64,000 nucleotides of DNA, from assembly GCF_002967765.1 (NCBI RefSeq), contig NZ_PUHY01000006.1:434001-498000 (forward strand). Direction: 5' to 3'. The translations under genes were made by a program, and so were the position numbers. Source of the DNA: Blastopirellula marina (GTDB taxonomy: Bacteria > Planctomycetota > Planctomycetia > Pirellulales > Pirellulaceae). Below are positions 1 to 9,541 of the stretch, one piece after another (position 1 is the stretch's first letter; each line of letters starts with the position of its first letter). The notes beneath the pieces are model-generated. The model did no database searches. It worked only from the letters and a program-made list of their open reading frames with translations, and had not been told where the DNA came from.

Positions 1-1
1 C

Positions 2-130
2 ATTTACACGCTGGGGCACTATCGGCCTGGCGACTGCAATCCACACGATCGCCATGGGTTGCCGTTCAGCTGGCGCGGCATTATTTATACCGGCGCCGTT
101 TATAGCGGCATAGGTGCAGCGTTTCCGTAA
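2..130 (+). CDS. Possible C-terminal end of a truncated gene
   Basis: An open frame enters from the left edge and ends at a TAA at 128-130, giving 42 codons with no recognisable domain. The frame is rich in Gly, Tyr and aromatic residues near its end. It would be convergent with the M50/HlyD gene that ends at 145. It is too short to prove coding, and the opposite strand is also partly open, so this is only a candidate gene end. Confidence 0.25.
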   Translation: MYTLGHYRPGDCNPHDRHGLPFSWRGIIYTGAVYSGIGAAFP

Positions 131-144
131 GTCGCCCTTTACGG

Positions 145-2361
145 TTACGAGAAGAAGCGGAAGTTCAACTGAACGAATCGAGCGACAATCTGCCAAACGG
201 TTTGCGAACGTCCGACAATCACGGCTCGACCGATGGTACCTGGTAAAATAGCAGTTTTGCCGCGATCCTCCAGTTCAACCGTGGCGGAGAAAGATCCGTT
301 AGCCAGCCTCAGTGTGCCATCCTTACGACGCTCGATCGCCAGCGTTGAGTTCATCGACAAGTTGCGCGGCACCTCTGCGGCTTGATCGGTCGAAACATCC
401 TGGAGTACTCCCTGCACCGATTGGGTCGCCATTCCATCGAACAAGATCGCAACTTGATCGCCTGGCTGAATAAGCTCGATTTGATCTTGGCTCACAAACA
501 AACGTGCCCGAATCGATTTCGCATCACCGATCAAGCACAGCAGGTCGCCTCGTTGTAAGAAACAGCCTCGATTCGCGACGTCCAACGGATTACCTGACCA
601 AGTAGGTAAGAAACGATCAGAATCGATATCGTCCATCTTCCTGGGAGCCGAGATCACTTCGCCCTCGACCGGCGCACGAATCGTCAACTGATCGACCTTG
701 CGTATTAAAGCCGATTCGCGTTCTAACAGGTCCTGCAATGCGGACTCTGCCGTGGGGATCTGAGCCGCCGATTCGGAGTTGCTGTTCAAACGCAACTTCA
801 AACTTGCCAAATGTTGTTGTTGAAGCTTGATTTCGCCGCGGGTCTTGAGCAGATCGGTAGCCAATTCGTCGTTTTGCAGAACCGCTAACACATCCCCTGG
901 CTGAACTCTCTGCTCGGGACGAACTGTTTCGATTACACGACCATCGACTTGCACATACATCCTCTTGTCGGAGTTGATCTCAGCAATCACCGGTACATGA
1001 ATCCGTGTCGGAATCGGAATGAATGTGATTCCCGTCGCGATGGCCGCCAGCAACGAGGCCGCCCCAAGAACGCGACCTTTGAGCATCCCTTGTCCCTTTC
1101 GTGTGGGCCGTCGTAGCCAGTGAAACAACATCATGCCTGGCTTCAGACCGATGCCAACGAGAAACAATCCGACTACCACATGCCACAGCGGGACCATGTC
1201 GTTGGCTCGACACGCCAAGTAAAGAAACCATAAGATCAGCCCGAACACCAAGGTTCGATAAATGATCGCGAGGATTGCATAGATCCGGAGTGTCACGCAT
1301 TTTGGTTCATAGGGTTGCGAACGAGGCCGTCGATAAAACCAGTTACGAACCGGCATCCACAACGCTTCGCTCGCGCGGGTGCTGAGATTGGGTAAGTTTA
1401 GAACATCCGCCAAGATGTAGTATCCGTCGTAGCGCAGCAGTGGATTCGCGTTCACTAGCAAGGTGCTCACCCCACAGACAAACACGATGTTCAATAGCCA
1501 CTCACTCATCGCACCTGGCTGAGCAAAGTACCACAGCACAAAGGCCGCGATTGCCAGAATAACTTCCACGTACATACCCGCGGCCGAGACCATGATCCTT
1601 TGCCACCGCTTGGGAAAGAGCCAAGCGTCGGATACATCGCAGTACATCGCCGGGGTGAAGACCATGAAAAGGACGCCGATCTGATGACACTCACCTCCCA
1701 TAGCCTTACAGCAGTAGGCATGTCCCAATTCGTGAAGGACTTTCACCAAAGCCATCGTGACTAATAGAATCACGAGATTCTCGCCACGAAAAAACTGAGA
1801 TTGATCCGGTAGCCGCGCCGTGATCACTTCCAGATTTAATAGCCCCAGAACGAGAATAAGTGTTGCCAAAGTCAAGACAATCGCAATCGTCGTTCTATGA
1901 AACAACCAGCGAACGGCCGACTGCGTTGCCGAGAGAAAACGTTCTGGATCCACGCCTGGCAGCTTGATAGCCAGCACTTGAAGCGGTAAGCCGGCCAGTT
2001 GCATCCACCGCTGATTATTCTTTCGTCGTAGCAAAGTATCGGCTTGGTTCTCAGCGGCCCCGACGAGCAGACCACGTTGATGGAGTCGGTGGCAGAATGA
2101 AATAATCTCTTGCTGCGAAATCCGCTGAGGTGAAAACTCTTCATCATATTGCTTTTTGATGGCCGCGAGTCCCTGGCGTCCATCGATCTGGCGCATGATA
2201 AATACCTCGGCAGGACCGAAGTGAAAATAACGCAGAGTAACCGGATCTTTAACGACCCAAGTCTCGCCCTCCTCTTCGTTGCGCTGCGCATAGATCAAGT
2301 CAGGACGTACGCGGACGCCGGTGCGAAGAATCGATTCGGATTGAGTCGTAGATGTCGACAC
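145..2361 (-). CDS. M50 zinc-metallopeptidase-like / HlyD fusion protein
   Basis: A 738-residue membrane protein. Residues 1-100 resemble the small winged-helix (PqqD-like) domain often found in front of these proteins. A multi-pass membrane core follows, with the zinc motif HELGH at 210-214 and a second motif NANPLLRYDGYY at 304-315, as in site-2-type M50 peptidases and the YydH-like group. From about residue 440 there is one more membrane helix, then a HlyD-type barrel-sandwich with a coiled coil. Both metal motifs are intact, so peptidase activity is possible but unproven. The start is GTG at 2361; no in-frame ATG lies nearby. It is last in a three-gene set with two other membrane-fusion proteins (19 nt after the previous stop), which suggests one export or processing machine in the cell envelope. 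Its substrate is unknown. Confidence 0.85.
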   Translation of the reverse strand: MSTSTTQSESILRTGVRVRPDLIYAQRNEEEGETWVVKDPVTLRYFHFGPAEVFIMRQIDGRQGLAAIKKQYDEEFSPQRISQQEIISFCHRLHQRGLLVGAAENQADTLLRRKNNQRWMQLAGLPLQVLAIKLPGVDPERFLSATQSAVRWLFHRTTIAIVLTLATLILVLGLLNLEVITARLPDQSQFFRGENLVILLVTMALVKVLHELGHAYCCKAMGGECHQIGVLFMVFTPAMYCDVSDAWLFPKRWQRIMVSAAGMYVEVILAIAAFVLWYFAQPGAMSEWLLNIVFVCGVSTLLVNANPLLRYDGYYILADVLNLPNLSTRASEALWMPVRNWFYRRPRSQPYEPKCVTLRIYAILAIIYRTLVFGLILWFLYLACRANDMVPLWHVVVGLFLVGIGLKPGMMLFHWLRRPTRKGQGMLKGRVLGAASLLAAIATGITFIPIPTRIHVPVIAEINSDKRMYVQVDGRVIETVRPEQRVQPGDVLAVLQNDELATDLLKTRGEIKLQQQHLASLKLRLNSNSESAAQIPTAESALQDLLERESALIRKVDQLTIRAPVEGEVISAPRKMDDIDSDRFLPTWSGNPLDVANRGCFLQRGDLLCLIGDAKSIRARLFVSQDQIELIQPGDQVAILFDGMATQSVQGVLQDVSTDQAAEVPRNLSMNSTLAIERRKDGTLRLANGSFSATVELEDRGKTAILPGTIGRAVIVGRSQTVWQIVARFVQLNFRFFS

Positions 2362-2380
2362 GATGTCCGATACTCAGGCT

Positions 2381-3265
2381 TTAGTTTTCCGGCTGAATGG
2401 TCATCGCGGCTCGCAGGCCGGGACGTAATTTGAGATCTTTGTTTTCGATCTCGACCCAGACGCGAACTTGGCCGTTATGCGGGTCGACCTCGGGATCGAC
2501 AAAGGTCACTTTGCCCTCCACCATGATCGGTTCACGATTGGCAATTTCGACAGTCACCTTCGCTGGCGACCCGATCAGACCGATCAGCGCCTCTTCGGTT
2601 CGGATAAACCCTTCCGCACGAAGTCGATCGATTCGAACCACTTTGACAACCGAGTCACTCGGTTCAACCCATTCGCCAGCACGACGGAACACAGCGACGA
2701 CCATTCCTTGAATAGGTGATCTGATCTCGTGTTTACGAAGCTGCGTTTCTACGAGCCTAAGCTCGGTTTCTCGAAGCTGAGCAGTTAGTCGGGCAATCGC
2801 GGTTTTCTCTTGTGACTGTTCGATCTCTAAGCGACTCTTCTCAACAACTAATCGCAGTCGATCCATTTCTGACTGGGAAACACTTTTAACGGCAATCGAC
2901 AGTGCTTCTTCCGATCGTCCTAGCTCCGCTTCGGCCACTTCGAGGCTCTTCTCGGCGAAGCGAATGTTGACATCATTTTCGGCCTCTCGCTGGGCGATCG
3001 AGTGCTCGACCTGTGCTTGCTCCACTTCCAAACGCTTTTCATCGTCGGCAATCTTGGCAATTACCTCACCTTTATCGACGATCACGCCAGCTTCTGACGG
3101 AACGGTTTCTAACGTTCCCGACTGCTGCGCGGGAACTTCAACTGTTTCAATAATCTTTAACAAAGTCGACGAGACGACGATTTCCGCAGCCCAAATTGGC
3201 GTGTAACTCGCGGTGATACCTAGCAGACAAATGACACCAGTGAAAAGCTTTTGTGAAAGCAGCAT
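2381..3265 (-). CDS. HlyD/RND-type periplasmic adaptor protein
   Basis: A 294-residue exported protein that starts with a clear signal peptide ending near a WAA motif. An N-terminal lipoyl-like half, a long Glu/Gln-rich coiled coil (about residues 65-175), the second lipoyl half (RSPIQGMVV) and a beta-barrel segment follow. This is the layout of membrane fusion proteins that bridge an inner-membrane pump to a TolC-type channel. The open frame reaches back to 3337, inside the previous gene. I chose the ATG at 3265 because it places the signal peptide at the N terminus and leaves a 40-nt gap. It sits between the GAF-containing and the M50-containing fusion proteins. No pump (ABC or RND) is encoded beside it, so its inner-membrane partner is uncertain. 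Confidence 0.85.
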   Translation of the reverse strand: MLLSQKLFTGVICLLGITASYTPIWAAEIVVSSTLLKIIETVEVPAQQSGTLETVPSEAGVIVDKGEVIAKIADDEKRLEVEQAQVEHSIAQREAENDVNIRFAEKSLEVAEAELGRSEEALSIAVKSVSQSEMDRLRLVVEKSRLEIEQSQEKTAIARLTAQLRETELRLVETQLRKHEIRSPIQGMVVAVFRRAGEWVEPSDSVVKVVRIDRLRAEGFIRTEEALIGLIGSPAKVTVEIANREPIMVEGKVTFVDPEVDPHNGQVRVWVEIENKDLKLRPGLRAAMTIQPEN

Positions 3266-3305
3266 GAATCGATCTCGTACGTGAGAACACTGATAGAGGA
3301 GGCCG

Positions 3306-5321
3306 TTACCAGAAGAAGTAGCGTCGAACCGTTTCAACTAGTTGATAAGTCCAAACGTAGGCCAGCGATCGCCGACCGCACTCGATTCGACCTACCACGC
3401 TGAGCCCATGTCGAAGATGAGCAATCTTATCCTTATCAAACTGCGCTTCGAGCGGCACAAACGGTTCGTCGGTGTCTTCATCCAAATCGACAACAGTTGC
3501 CGTATTGGATAACTGGCCAGCATATGACTTGCCAGGTTCGTTCACTAACTGGAAACGGACCGCCAGCGGTTCTGACGAGGCCTCTTGTGCCGCGACGACG
3601 TGGTAAGTCCGCTTGTCCGGTAATTCCAATTCCAGCTTCCACGGCCCGTCAACATCGGCGACTTTCATCAGCAATTCACCCCGCGTCACAGGGCGAGTTG
3701 CCAAGGCATGGTCCACTTCCCAGTCGAGCACTTGTCCATCGATCGGACTCTGGAGCGTCAATTCGTCTTCACGTCTCTGCAGAAGATCTCGCTGCTGGGT
3801 AAGGTTTGCTATTTGTGTATTAAGTCGTAATTCGTCAGCCGAGAGGTTTTCGTACGAGTCGTAGTTACGATTCTCGGATCGAGGATCACGCCGCAAACCT
3901 TGCGAGCGTTTCACCACAATGGCATCGAGTTCAGCCTGGGCGGTCTGTAACTGACCGACGATCTCTGTCTTATGCAAGAGAAACTCATTCGATTGCAATT
4001 CGATCAACGTCTCACCGGCAGTCACGTGTTGACCATGATGAACCAGAATGTTTTCAACGTAACCATCAGCGGGTGCGAACAAATTTCGCTGTACTGCCGG
4101 CACAAGCTGCCCGTGTACTTCGATGGAAAAATCAGTCTGTACGAAGAACAACGACGCCACGATCACAATCAAAGGGATTGCGAATTTTAGTGTCGTGGAA
4201 AGCCGATACCAACCGACGGTGGCCAGTCCGCGACCGAGCGGTTGCAAGACGAAGGCAAGCGGCATCTGGCGATATGTCTGCGCATTGGCCAGAGCAGTCG
4301 TTGCATGATGGATGATTCGTTCCGCACGACGCAAGAGCTCATGGCCATCGAACTGTTGGATACTTTCCAGTGCCAATACGCCAATTGGTTCCGACGGGAT
4401 AATTTGTGAGTCGTCTTCCTTCTCTTCGTCTGAACTATTCAACAGCGGTACGATGGCGATAACTTTGGACGGAGTTTCCTCCAGGTAGTCGAGCAGAGCC
4501 GTTTCAACTTGCGGAGGAAGATTGTCCGTATCGCCTGTGTACAGCAAGGTTTGCTTCGCCTGCATGACAGCAGCGGCTAGATGCTCAAGTTTTCTTACGG
4601 CGTTCGACCGACGATGTGGTTTGTCTACTCCTGAAACGGCCTCGATGTGACTTCTTGTTCCACGAGCTGATAGGATCGCAACGCGATCGACATCTAGGCA
4701 ATTACGTGCTTCGTTGGCAATGCGATAGGCGGTCTTAGAATAGGAAAGATCGGTATGGACGCGACCGGCAAAGTCGAGTTGCCGTTTCCAATCATGGCGA
4801 TGATGCTGAAAATCACGCAGCAAGGACTGCTGTTGAAAGTGCTGGGCGATCTCAGCAAAGGCTCCTGTAATCCGCAGATGTGATTGAACAATTGACTTGG
4901 CTAGATCTGCATTCTGATACAGAACGAGAATGCCCCATGCCTCCCCAGCAACACGCAAGGGGACAGCGATCATGATGTAATTTACTTTTCCGATCTTGCT
5001 ACCTGGGAGTGTCCCCACATCACCGCTGGCCAGTCGTAGCGCAAGCTGCGTTTGATCTTCCGCAATAGTTTCAGCCGAATAGATAGAATTTAGATCGGTG
5101 CGATGGGCCAACATCAAGTGGCTGCTGGGCCCCTTCGACCAGACTGCGGAACCTAGAGCAGAAGTAGCAAACGTCAATCGATCGAGCAGTTGAGCATAGA
5201 ACTCGTCCGGCGCAAGGGAAGTGTCAGCGACGTCGGCCAATTCATCGAGCAACGACTCGATCTGGCGTCTGGCCTCGTCTGCGGTGCGTGGTGCGTCGGA
5301 ATGTTGCAACGATGATTCCAT
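3306..5321 (-). CDS. GAF-domain membrane fusion (HlyD-type) protein
   Basis: About 671 residues. The N-terminal half is soluble and holds two GAF-like domains (about residues 45-180 and 190-370), which usually sense small ligands or mediate dimerisation. A single membrane helix at about 395-415 follows, then a HlyD-type lipoyl/coiled-coil/lipoyl/barrel region to the end. The expected topology is GAF domains in the cytoplasm and the adaptor half in the periplasm. A GTG at 5360 would add 13 residues. I prefer the ATG at 5321, although neither start has a strong ribosome binding site. It is first of a three-gene co-directional set with the HlyD adaptor (40 nt downstream) and the M50/HlyD fusion. 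Sensory domains on a membrane fusion protein are unusual outside planctomycetes. Confidence 0.8.
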   Translation of the reverse strand: MESSLQHSDAPRTADEARRQIESLLDELADVADTSLAPDEFYAQLLDRLTFATSALGSAVWSKGPSSHLMLAHRTDLNSIYSAETIAEDQTQLALRLASGDVGTLPGSKIGKVNYIMIAVPLRVAGEAWGILVLYQNADLAKSIVQSHLRITGAFAEIAQHFQQQSLLRDFQHHRHDWKRQLDFAGRVHTDLSYSKTAYRIANEARNCLDVDRVAILSARGTRSHIEAVSGVDKPHRRSNAVRKLEHLAAAVMQAKQTLLYTGDTDNLPPQVETALLDYLEETPSKVIAIVPLLNSSDEEKEDDSQIIPSEPIGVLALESIQQFDGHELLRRAERIIHHATTALANAQTYRQMPLAFVLQPLGRGLATVGWYRLSTTLKFAIPLIVIVASLFFVQTDFSIEVHGQLVPAVQRNLFAPADGYVENILVHHGQHVTAGETLIELQSNEFLLHKTEIVGQLQTAQAELDAIVVKRSQGLRRDPRSENRNYDSYENLSADELRLNTQIANLTQQRDLLQRREDELTLQSPIDGQVLDWEVDHALATRPVTRGELLMKVADVDGPWKLELELPDKRTYHVVAAQEASSEPLAVRFQLVNEPGKSYAGQLSNTATVVDLDEDTDEPFVPLEAQFDKDKIAHLRHGLSVVGRIECGRRSLAYVWTYQLVETVRRYFFW

Positions 5322-5518
5322 TTTCCGCGGGGTAAATTCGCCTATGACTCTGCTGGTCACGGCACCATCAATCGTGAATTATCAAGACCTGCCGGAAACA
5401 GGGCAAACCTTTTCCTGCTTGGAGGAGCTCTGGAAATCGGGAAAAAGAGGTCGTTTCACTATAAACGCAGTCCCCGCGACTCCCCTATTTTGACGAATTG
5501 ATCCGCGCAAAAGGTCCA

Positions 5519-5547
5519 CAAAAAAACGGCAGCGAGATGCTGCCGTT
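5519..5547 (-). terminator. Intrinsic terminator after tssH
   Basis: On the minus strand a 9-bp GC-rich stem (AACGGCAGC paired with GCTGCCGTT, 5-nt loop) is followed directly by a run of T. It lies 48 nt after the tssH stop and separates the T6SS unit from the export genes further left. Confidence 0.85.
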
Positions 5548-5594
5548 GGAAGAATCGTTATAAGCGGAACAGTCCCCTGCCGGGACATTTGGGG

Positions 5595-8291
5595 CTAGGC
5601 GATCGTATAAACAAAATCCCCCTCTTTGCTGACATCGACCTCGACCGACTTGATCTGCTGTCCTTCGGCCATTCGCGATAGGAACTCGCCGGACATCTCT
5701 GGCAGGAGCGTTTGCGTCAAGATCTTATCGACATTGCGAGCCCCGGTATCGACTTCGGTGCAACGTGCCGCGATCGCATCGACCAGCCCGTCGGTGTAGG
5801 TGAACGACGCCCGGTGATGGTCATGAACGCGGCGGCCCACCTTCTGCAGCTTGAGACGAATGATCTTCTTCATCACGTCGTCATCGAGTGGGAAGTAGGG
5901 AATGATGGAAACACGTCCCAGGAAGGCTGGCTTGAACGTCTTCAGCAGTTCCTCGTGCATTGCGTCGTGCAGCCCCTGCGGATCTGGCCTAGTTTCAGGA
6001 TCACGGCAAAGGCTCATGATCAAATCGGTCCCGGCGTTCGAGGTCATGATAATGACGGTATTCTTGAAGTCGATATCACGACCTTCGCCATCCTTCATGT
6101 GCCCCTTATCGAACACCTGATAGAAGATGTCTTGGACACCGGGATGGGCTTTCTCCATTTCATCGAGCAAGATCACACTGTACGGTTTGCGACGAACCGC
6201 CTCGGTGAGCACCCCCCCTTCCCCGTAACCAACGTAGCCCGGAGGCGACCCCATCAAGAGCGACACCTTATGCTCCTCTTTGAATTCCGACATGTTGATC
6301 GTCGTCATATTCTGTTCGCCGCCGTACAGCAGGTTGGCCAGCGTTAGCGCGGTTTCGGTCTTACCGACACCACTGGTACCCGCCAGCAGAAAGATACCAA
6401 TTGGGCGGTTCGGATCTTCCAAATTGGCCCGCGAGGTCTTAATGCTCTCGGCAATCTGCACCATGGCATGCGACTGGCCGACGACGTTTTCTTCCATCAT
6501 ATCTTGAAGCTTGAGAACCGTGGCGATCTCGTTGGCAACCATCTTACCGACCGGGATGCCAGTCCAAGCCCCCACCGTTTCTGCCACCGCATTGGTGTCG
6601 CAGCAGATATACACCAGGGGCGTTTCTCCCTGGATTTCCATCAGTTCGGTCTGCTGCTTCTTGATGTTGGCTTTGATCTCGTCTCGCTTCTCGTCCGCCA
6701 ACAGCTCCGGCTTCGGTTCGCCTTCGACGACCGGCTTACGGCGATTGGCATCATCTTCGGCCAATTGGTCTTGTAGCTCGCGAATTTGATCGACGAACTC
6801 CTTTTCCTGTTCCCACCGCTTGTTTAAAGCGGTCAGTTCCTCTTCGGCTGTGATCTTCTGCTTTTGAAGCTCCTCGATCGTTTCCTCATGTCCTTCGGCA
6901 CCGGCGGCCATCTCTCGATTAAGAATATCGACCTCTGTATCGATGCGATCGATGAGTCGGGTGAGATGTTCGATCTGCGGTGGTGTCGAGTTCTGACTCA
7001 AACCGATTCGGGCACAAGCCGTATCGAGCAAGCTAACCGCTTTGTCCGGAAGCTGCCGACCGGAGATATAGCGGTGAGACAGCTTCACGGCCGCTTCGAC
7101 CGCTTCGTTTAAGATCCGCACGTGGTGATGATGCTCGAGGGTGGACACTAATCCGCGCATCATACCGATACACTTTTCTTCGCTTGGCTCCTCGACTTTC
7201 ACAACTTGAAAACGGCGGGCCAGTGCCGCATCGCGTTCAAAGTACTTTTTGTATTCCGCCCAAGTGGTCGCGGCGATCGTTCGAAGTTCGCCGCGAGCCA
7301 GTGCCGGCTTCAGTAGATTGGCCGCGTCCCCTTGGCCCGCCTGCCCACCGGCTCCGATCATGGTATGGGCTTCGTCGATGAAAAGAATAATCGGCTTGGG
7401 GGAAGACTTCACTTCTTCGATTACCGACTTCAGGCGATTCTCAAATTCTCCCTTCACACCTGCACCGGCTTGTAGCAAGGCCAGGTCCAAAGTGCGAATC
7501 GAAACGTTCTTTAACGCTTCCGGGACATCACCGGCAGCAATTCGTAGCGCAAAGCCTTCGACGACGGCTGTCTTACCCACACCCGCTTCACCTGTCAGAA
7601 TCGGATTGTTTTGACGACGACGACAAAGGATGTCGACGATCTGACGGATTTCATCGTCGCGGCCGAGGACTGGATCGATCGCGCCACTCTTGGCGCGTTC
7701 GGTCAAATCGATCGTAAACTGATCGAGCCCAGGCGTCTTGGTCCGTTTGGCGGGACCTCCGCCGGGTCCCGTGGTGGAAGGAGCCGTCGCCAAGGAAGCT
7801 TGCGATTCCTCTTCTTCCGTGGTCTCAGCGGTGATTTTGGCGAGATCCTTCTTGAGATCTTCCAGGCTGATTTTTTCCAACTCGGGACAACTTGACAACA
7901 CCGACTGCGCCGTGATTCGGTCAGAAAGCATCGCAATAACAAGATGCCCGCTACGCACGGTTGGTTCAAGATAGTCGATCGATGCCATTAGCCACGCGTC
8001 TCGTGCAAGGTCGACCACAGTCTGACTGAGAGCTGGCGGTCGAGCGTTGCCCGTTTTCAACTTATCCATCGACCGTCCGAGCTCAGTTACAAGCTTGGTA
8101 GGATCGATCTCGTAGCAACGCATGATTGCTTCGAAATCGGTGTTAGGCGTCTCCAAAATCTTGGTCAGCCAGTGTTCGATTTCCACGTTGTAGTTCGTAC
8201 GGGAAAGGCACAAACCGGCAGCTGCCTCAAGTGTGCGTCGACAAGTCCCGTTAAGTTTGCCCACCAACGATTTCAAGTTCACGGATGCCAT
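5595..8291 (-). CDS. tssH: T6SS ATPase TssH (ClpV)
   Basis: An 898-residue AAA+ protein of the ClpV/TssH family, which disassembles the contracted TssB/TssC sheath in the cytoplasm so it can be reused. A ClpN-type domain covers about residues 1-150. The first AAA+ module has Walker A GEAGVGKT near residue 235 and Walker B LFIDEAH. A ClpB-like middle coiled coil covers about 430-540. The second module has GTSGVGKT near residue 625, LLDEMEKAH and a C-terminal D2-small domain. Length is typical. It is the last gene of the leftward T6SS block, 113 nt after tssG and just before a strong terminator. Its place among sheath and baseplate genes supports TssH rather than general ClpB. It starts at ATG with only a weak upstream ribosome binding site. 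Confidence 0.95.
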   Translation of the reverse strand: MASVNLKSLVGKLNGTCRRTLEAAAGLCLSRTNYNVEIEHWLTKILETPNTDFEAIMRCYEIDPTKLVTELGRSMDKLKTGNARPPALSQTVVDLARDAWLMASIDYLEPTVRSGHLVIAMLSDRITAQSVLSSCPELEKISLEDLKKDLAKITAETTEEEESQASLATAPSTTGPGGGPAKRTKTPGLDQFTIDLTERAKSGAIDPVLGRDDEIRQIVDILCRRRQNNPILTGEAGVGKTAVVEGFALRIAAGDVPEALKNVSIRTLDLALLQAGAGVKGEFENRLKSVIEEVKSSPKPIILFIDEAHTMIGAGGQAGQGDAANLLKPALARGELRTIAATTWAEYKKYFERDAALARRFQVVKVEEPSEEKCIGMMRGLVSTLEHHHHVRILNEAVEAAVKLSHRYISGRQLPDKAVSLLDTACARIGLSQNSTPPQIEHLTRLIDRIDTEVDILNREMAAGAEGHEETIEELQKQKITAEEELTALNKRWEQEKEFVDQIRELQDQLAEDDANRRKPVVEGEPKPELLADEKRDEIKANIKKQQTELMEIQGETPLVYICCDTNAVAETVGAWTGIPVGKMVANEIATVLKLQDMMEENVVGQSHAMVQIAESIKTSRANLEDPNRPIGIFLLAGTSGVGKTETALTLANLLYGGEQNMTTINMSEFKEEHKVSLLMGSPPGYVGYGEGGVLTEAVRRKPYSVILLDEMEKAHPGVQDIFYQVFDKGHMKDGEGRDIDFKNTVIIMTSNAGTDLIMSLCRDPETRPDPQGLHDAMHEELLKTFKPAFLGRVSIIPYFPLDDDVMKKIIRLKLQKVGRRVHDHHRASFTYTDGLVDAIAARCTEVDTGARNVDKILTQTLLPEMSGEFLSRMAEGQQIKSVEVDVSKEGDFVYTIA

Positions 8292-8404
8292 CGTAGGTCG
8301 ATCCCTTTCAATTCAATCTCTGAATGTTTTCCAAGTATAAAATCGACTTGCCCCAAGTTGTTCTCGAATTGTCGTTTCCCTGTTTGCCATCATGGGGAAG
8401 TGAC

Positions 8405-9541
8405 CTAGCCTGCAGCTTTGGCTGTTCCCAGCGGATATCCTGGATGCTGGAAAACGGCGTCTTCGACATCATGCACGAATTCGCCAACACGCAGCCACAT
8501 GTTGTATCCCAAAAAACAAGGAGACTCTTCATCTCCCAAAATGCACTGCGGAACCTCTGAGTTTTTCAAAACCAACTGCATATCGAAATCGAGCGAGTTG
8601 CCAACGTACGATCGAGTCAGTTGAGCGACTTCCGCCAATTGATCACCGCTGGGCATCAATCGCTGATACTGTCGATAAGTAACCGGACCGATACGGAGAC
8701 GAAAGCGTGTCTCGCAGTTCCACATCCGATGGCCAATAACGGTTTCTTCTCCCAGACGATTATTCCCGCCCAGCGTTCCTTCCGCGTTCGGCAGGCGAGA
8801 TTGATCGGCCGGATCGATATAAAGCCAGTGTCCGGCGTACTGCTGCACTAACACCGTAAACGAGAAGTAGTCTTCTAAGATTTGTTGCAAGCCACTCGCC
8901 GAACGCGGTCGGTGAGCAAAGTGACCGGCGTAGTACAAGAACGTTTCATCATCGATCAACAGACGTTCACGGGTTCCCTCCGTTCCCATGCCAGTCAAAC
9001 TGAAGAGCGACTCGGTGAACGTGTCGAGCTTTAGCGGCTTCAAAGTATGACGACGGGTTCTTTCGAACGCGATCGGAAAGCGGTATTTTTCCCACGCCTT
9101 GTAGAACAACGACAAGATGCGGTGATGGAATAAATCCAGGAAATCTCGCAGGGCATAGTCCTTGCGTCGAACGCGATCCAAGATCGTTTGCGTGTAATGC
9201 AGCGGCATCACGCCCTGCGCACCGAATAATCCCATGAACGTGGTCGTCATCACGAAGGGAGCCTCTCCTTCGGGAGGCGTGCCCTCGGCATCAGGACGTC
9301 GTCGAATGATCGACGGAACCTCGCAGGGTGGAAAAGTGCGTGTGCAAAGGACCTTCAGTTGGACAAGTTCCTGGTTGGGCGGACCATCTCCGCCAACCGA
9401 TTTCCAATGGGGAAAGGCTGCGGAATCTTCCTGCGCAATTCTCTCCAACAGACGCATGGCCTGAAAGAAATCAAACTGAAACGGCTTCTCAAGTAGGCGA
9501 CTCGCTACAGAAGCACGTTTTCGCCGGCCCTCGGTGCCCAA
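8405..9541 (-). CDS. tssG: T6SS baseplate protein TssG
   Basis: A 378-residue TssG (VasB/ImpH) protein, part of the TssE-F-G-K baseplate wedge on which the sheath polymerises. The N-terminal signature is visible: GTEGRRK, then a phenylalanine-rich stretch and RLLERI. The conserved MGLFGAQGVMPLHYT element near residue 100 is also typical. The start is a TTG at 9541, because no in-frame ATG or GTG gives the conserved N terminus. It overlaps the end of tssF by 37 nt, so translation is probably coupled. Length is slightly above the usual 330-350. Confidence 0.93.
   Translation of the reverse strand: MGTEGRRKRASVASRLLEKPFQFDFFQAMRLLERIAQEDSAAFPHWKSVGGDGPPNQELVQLKVLCTRTFPPCEVPSIIRRRPDAEGTPPEGEAPFVMTTTFMGLFGAQGVMPLHYTQTILDRVRRKDYALRDFLDLFHHRILSLFYKAWEKYRFPIAFERTRRHTLKPLKLDTFTESLFSLTGMGTEGTRERLLIDDETFLYYAGHFAHRPRSASGLQQILEDYFSFTVLVQQYAGHWLYIDPADQSRLPNAEGTLGGNNRLGEETVIGHRMWNCETRFRLRIGPVTYRQYQRLMPSGDQLAEVAQLTRSYVGNSLDFDMQLVLKNSEVPQCILGDEESPCFLGYNMWLRVGEFVHDVEDAVFQHPGYPLGTAKAAG

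Noticed and set aside
5712-6347. 211-codon open frame opposite tssH
   Set aside because: Antisense of a conserved AAA+ gene; Val/His-rich without any recognisable fold.
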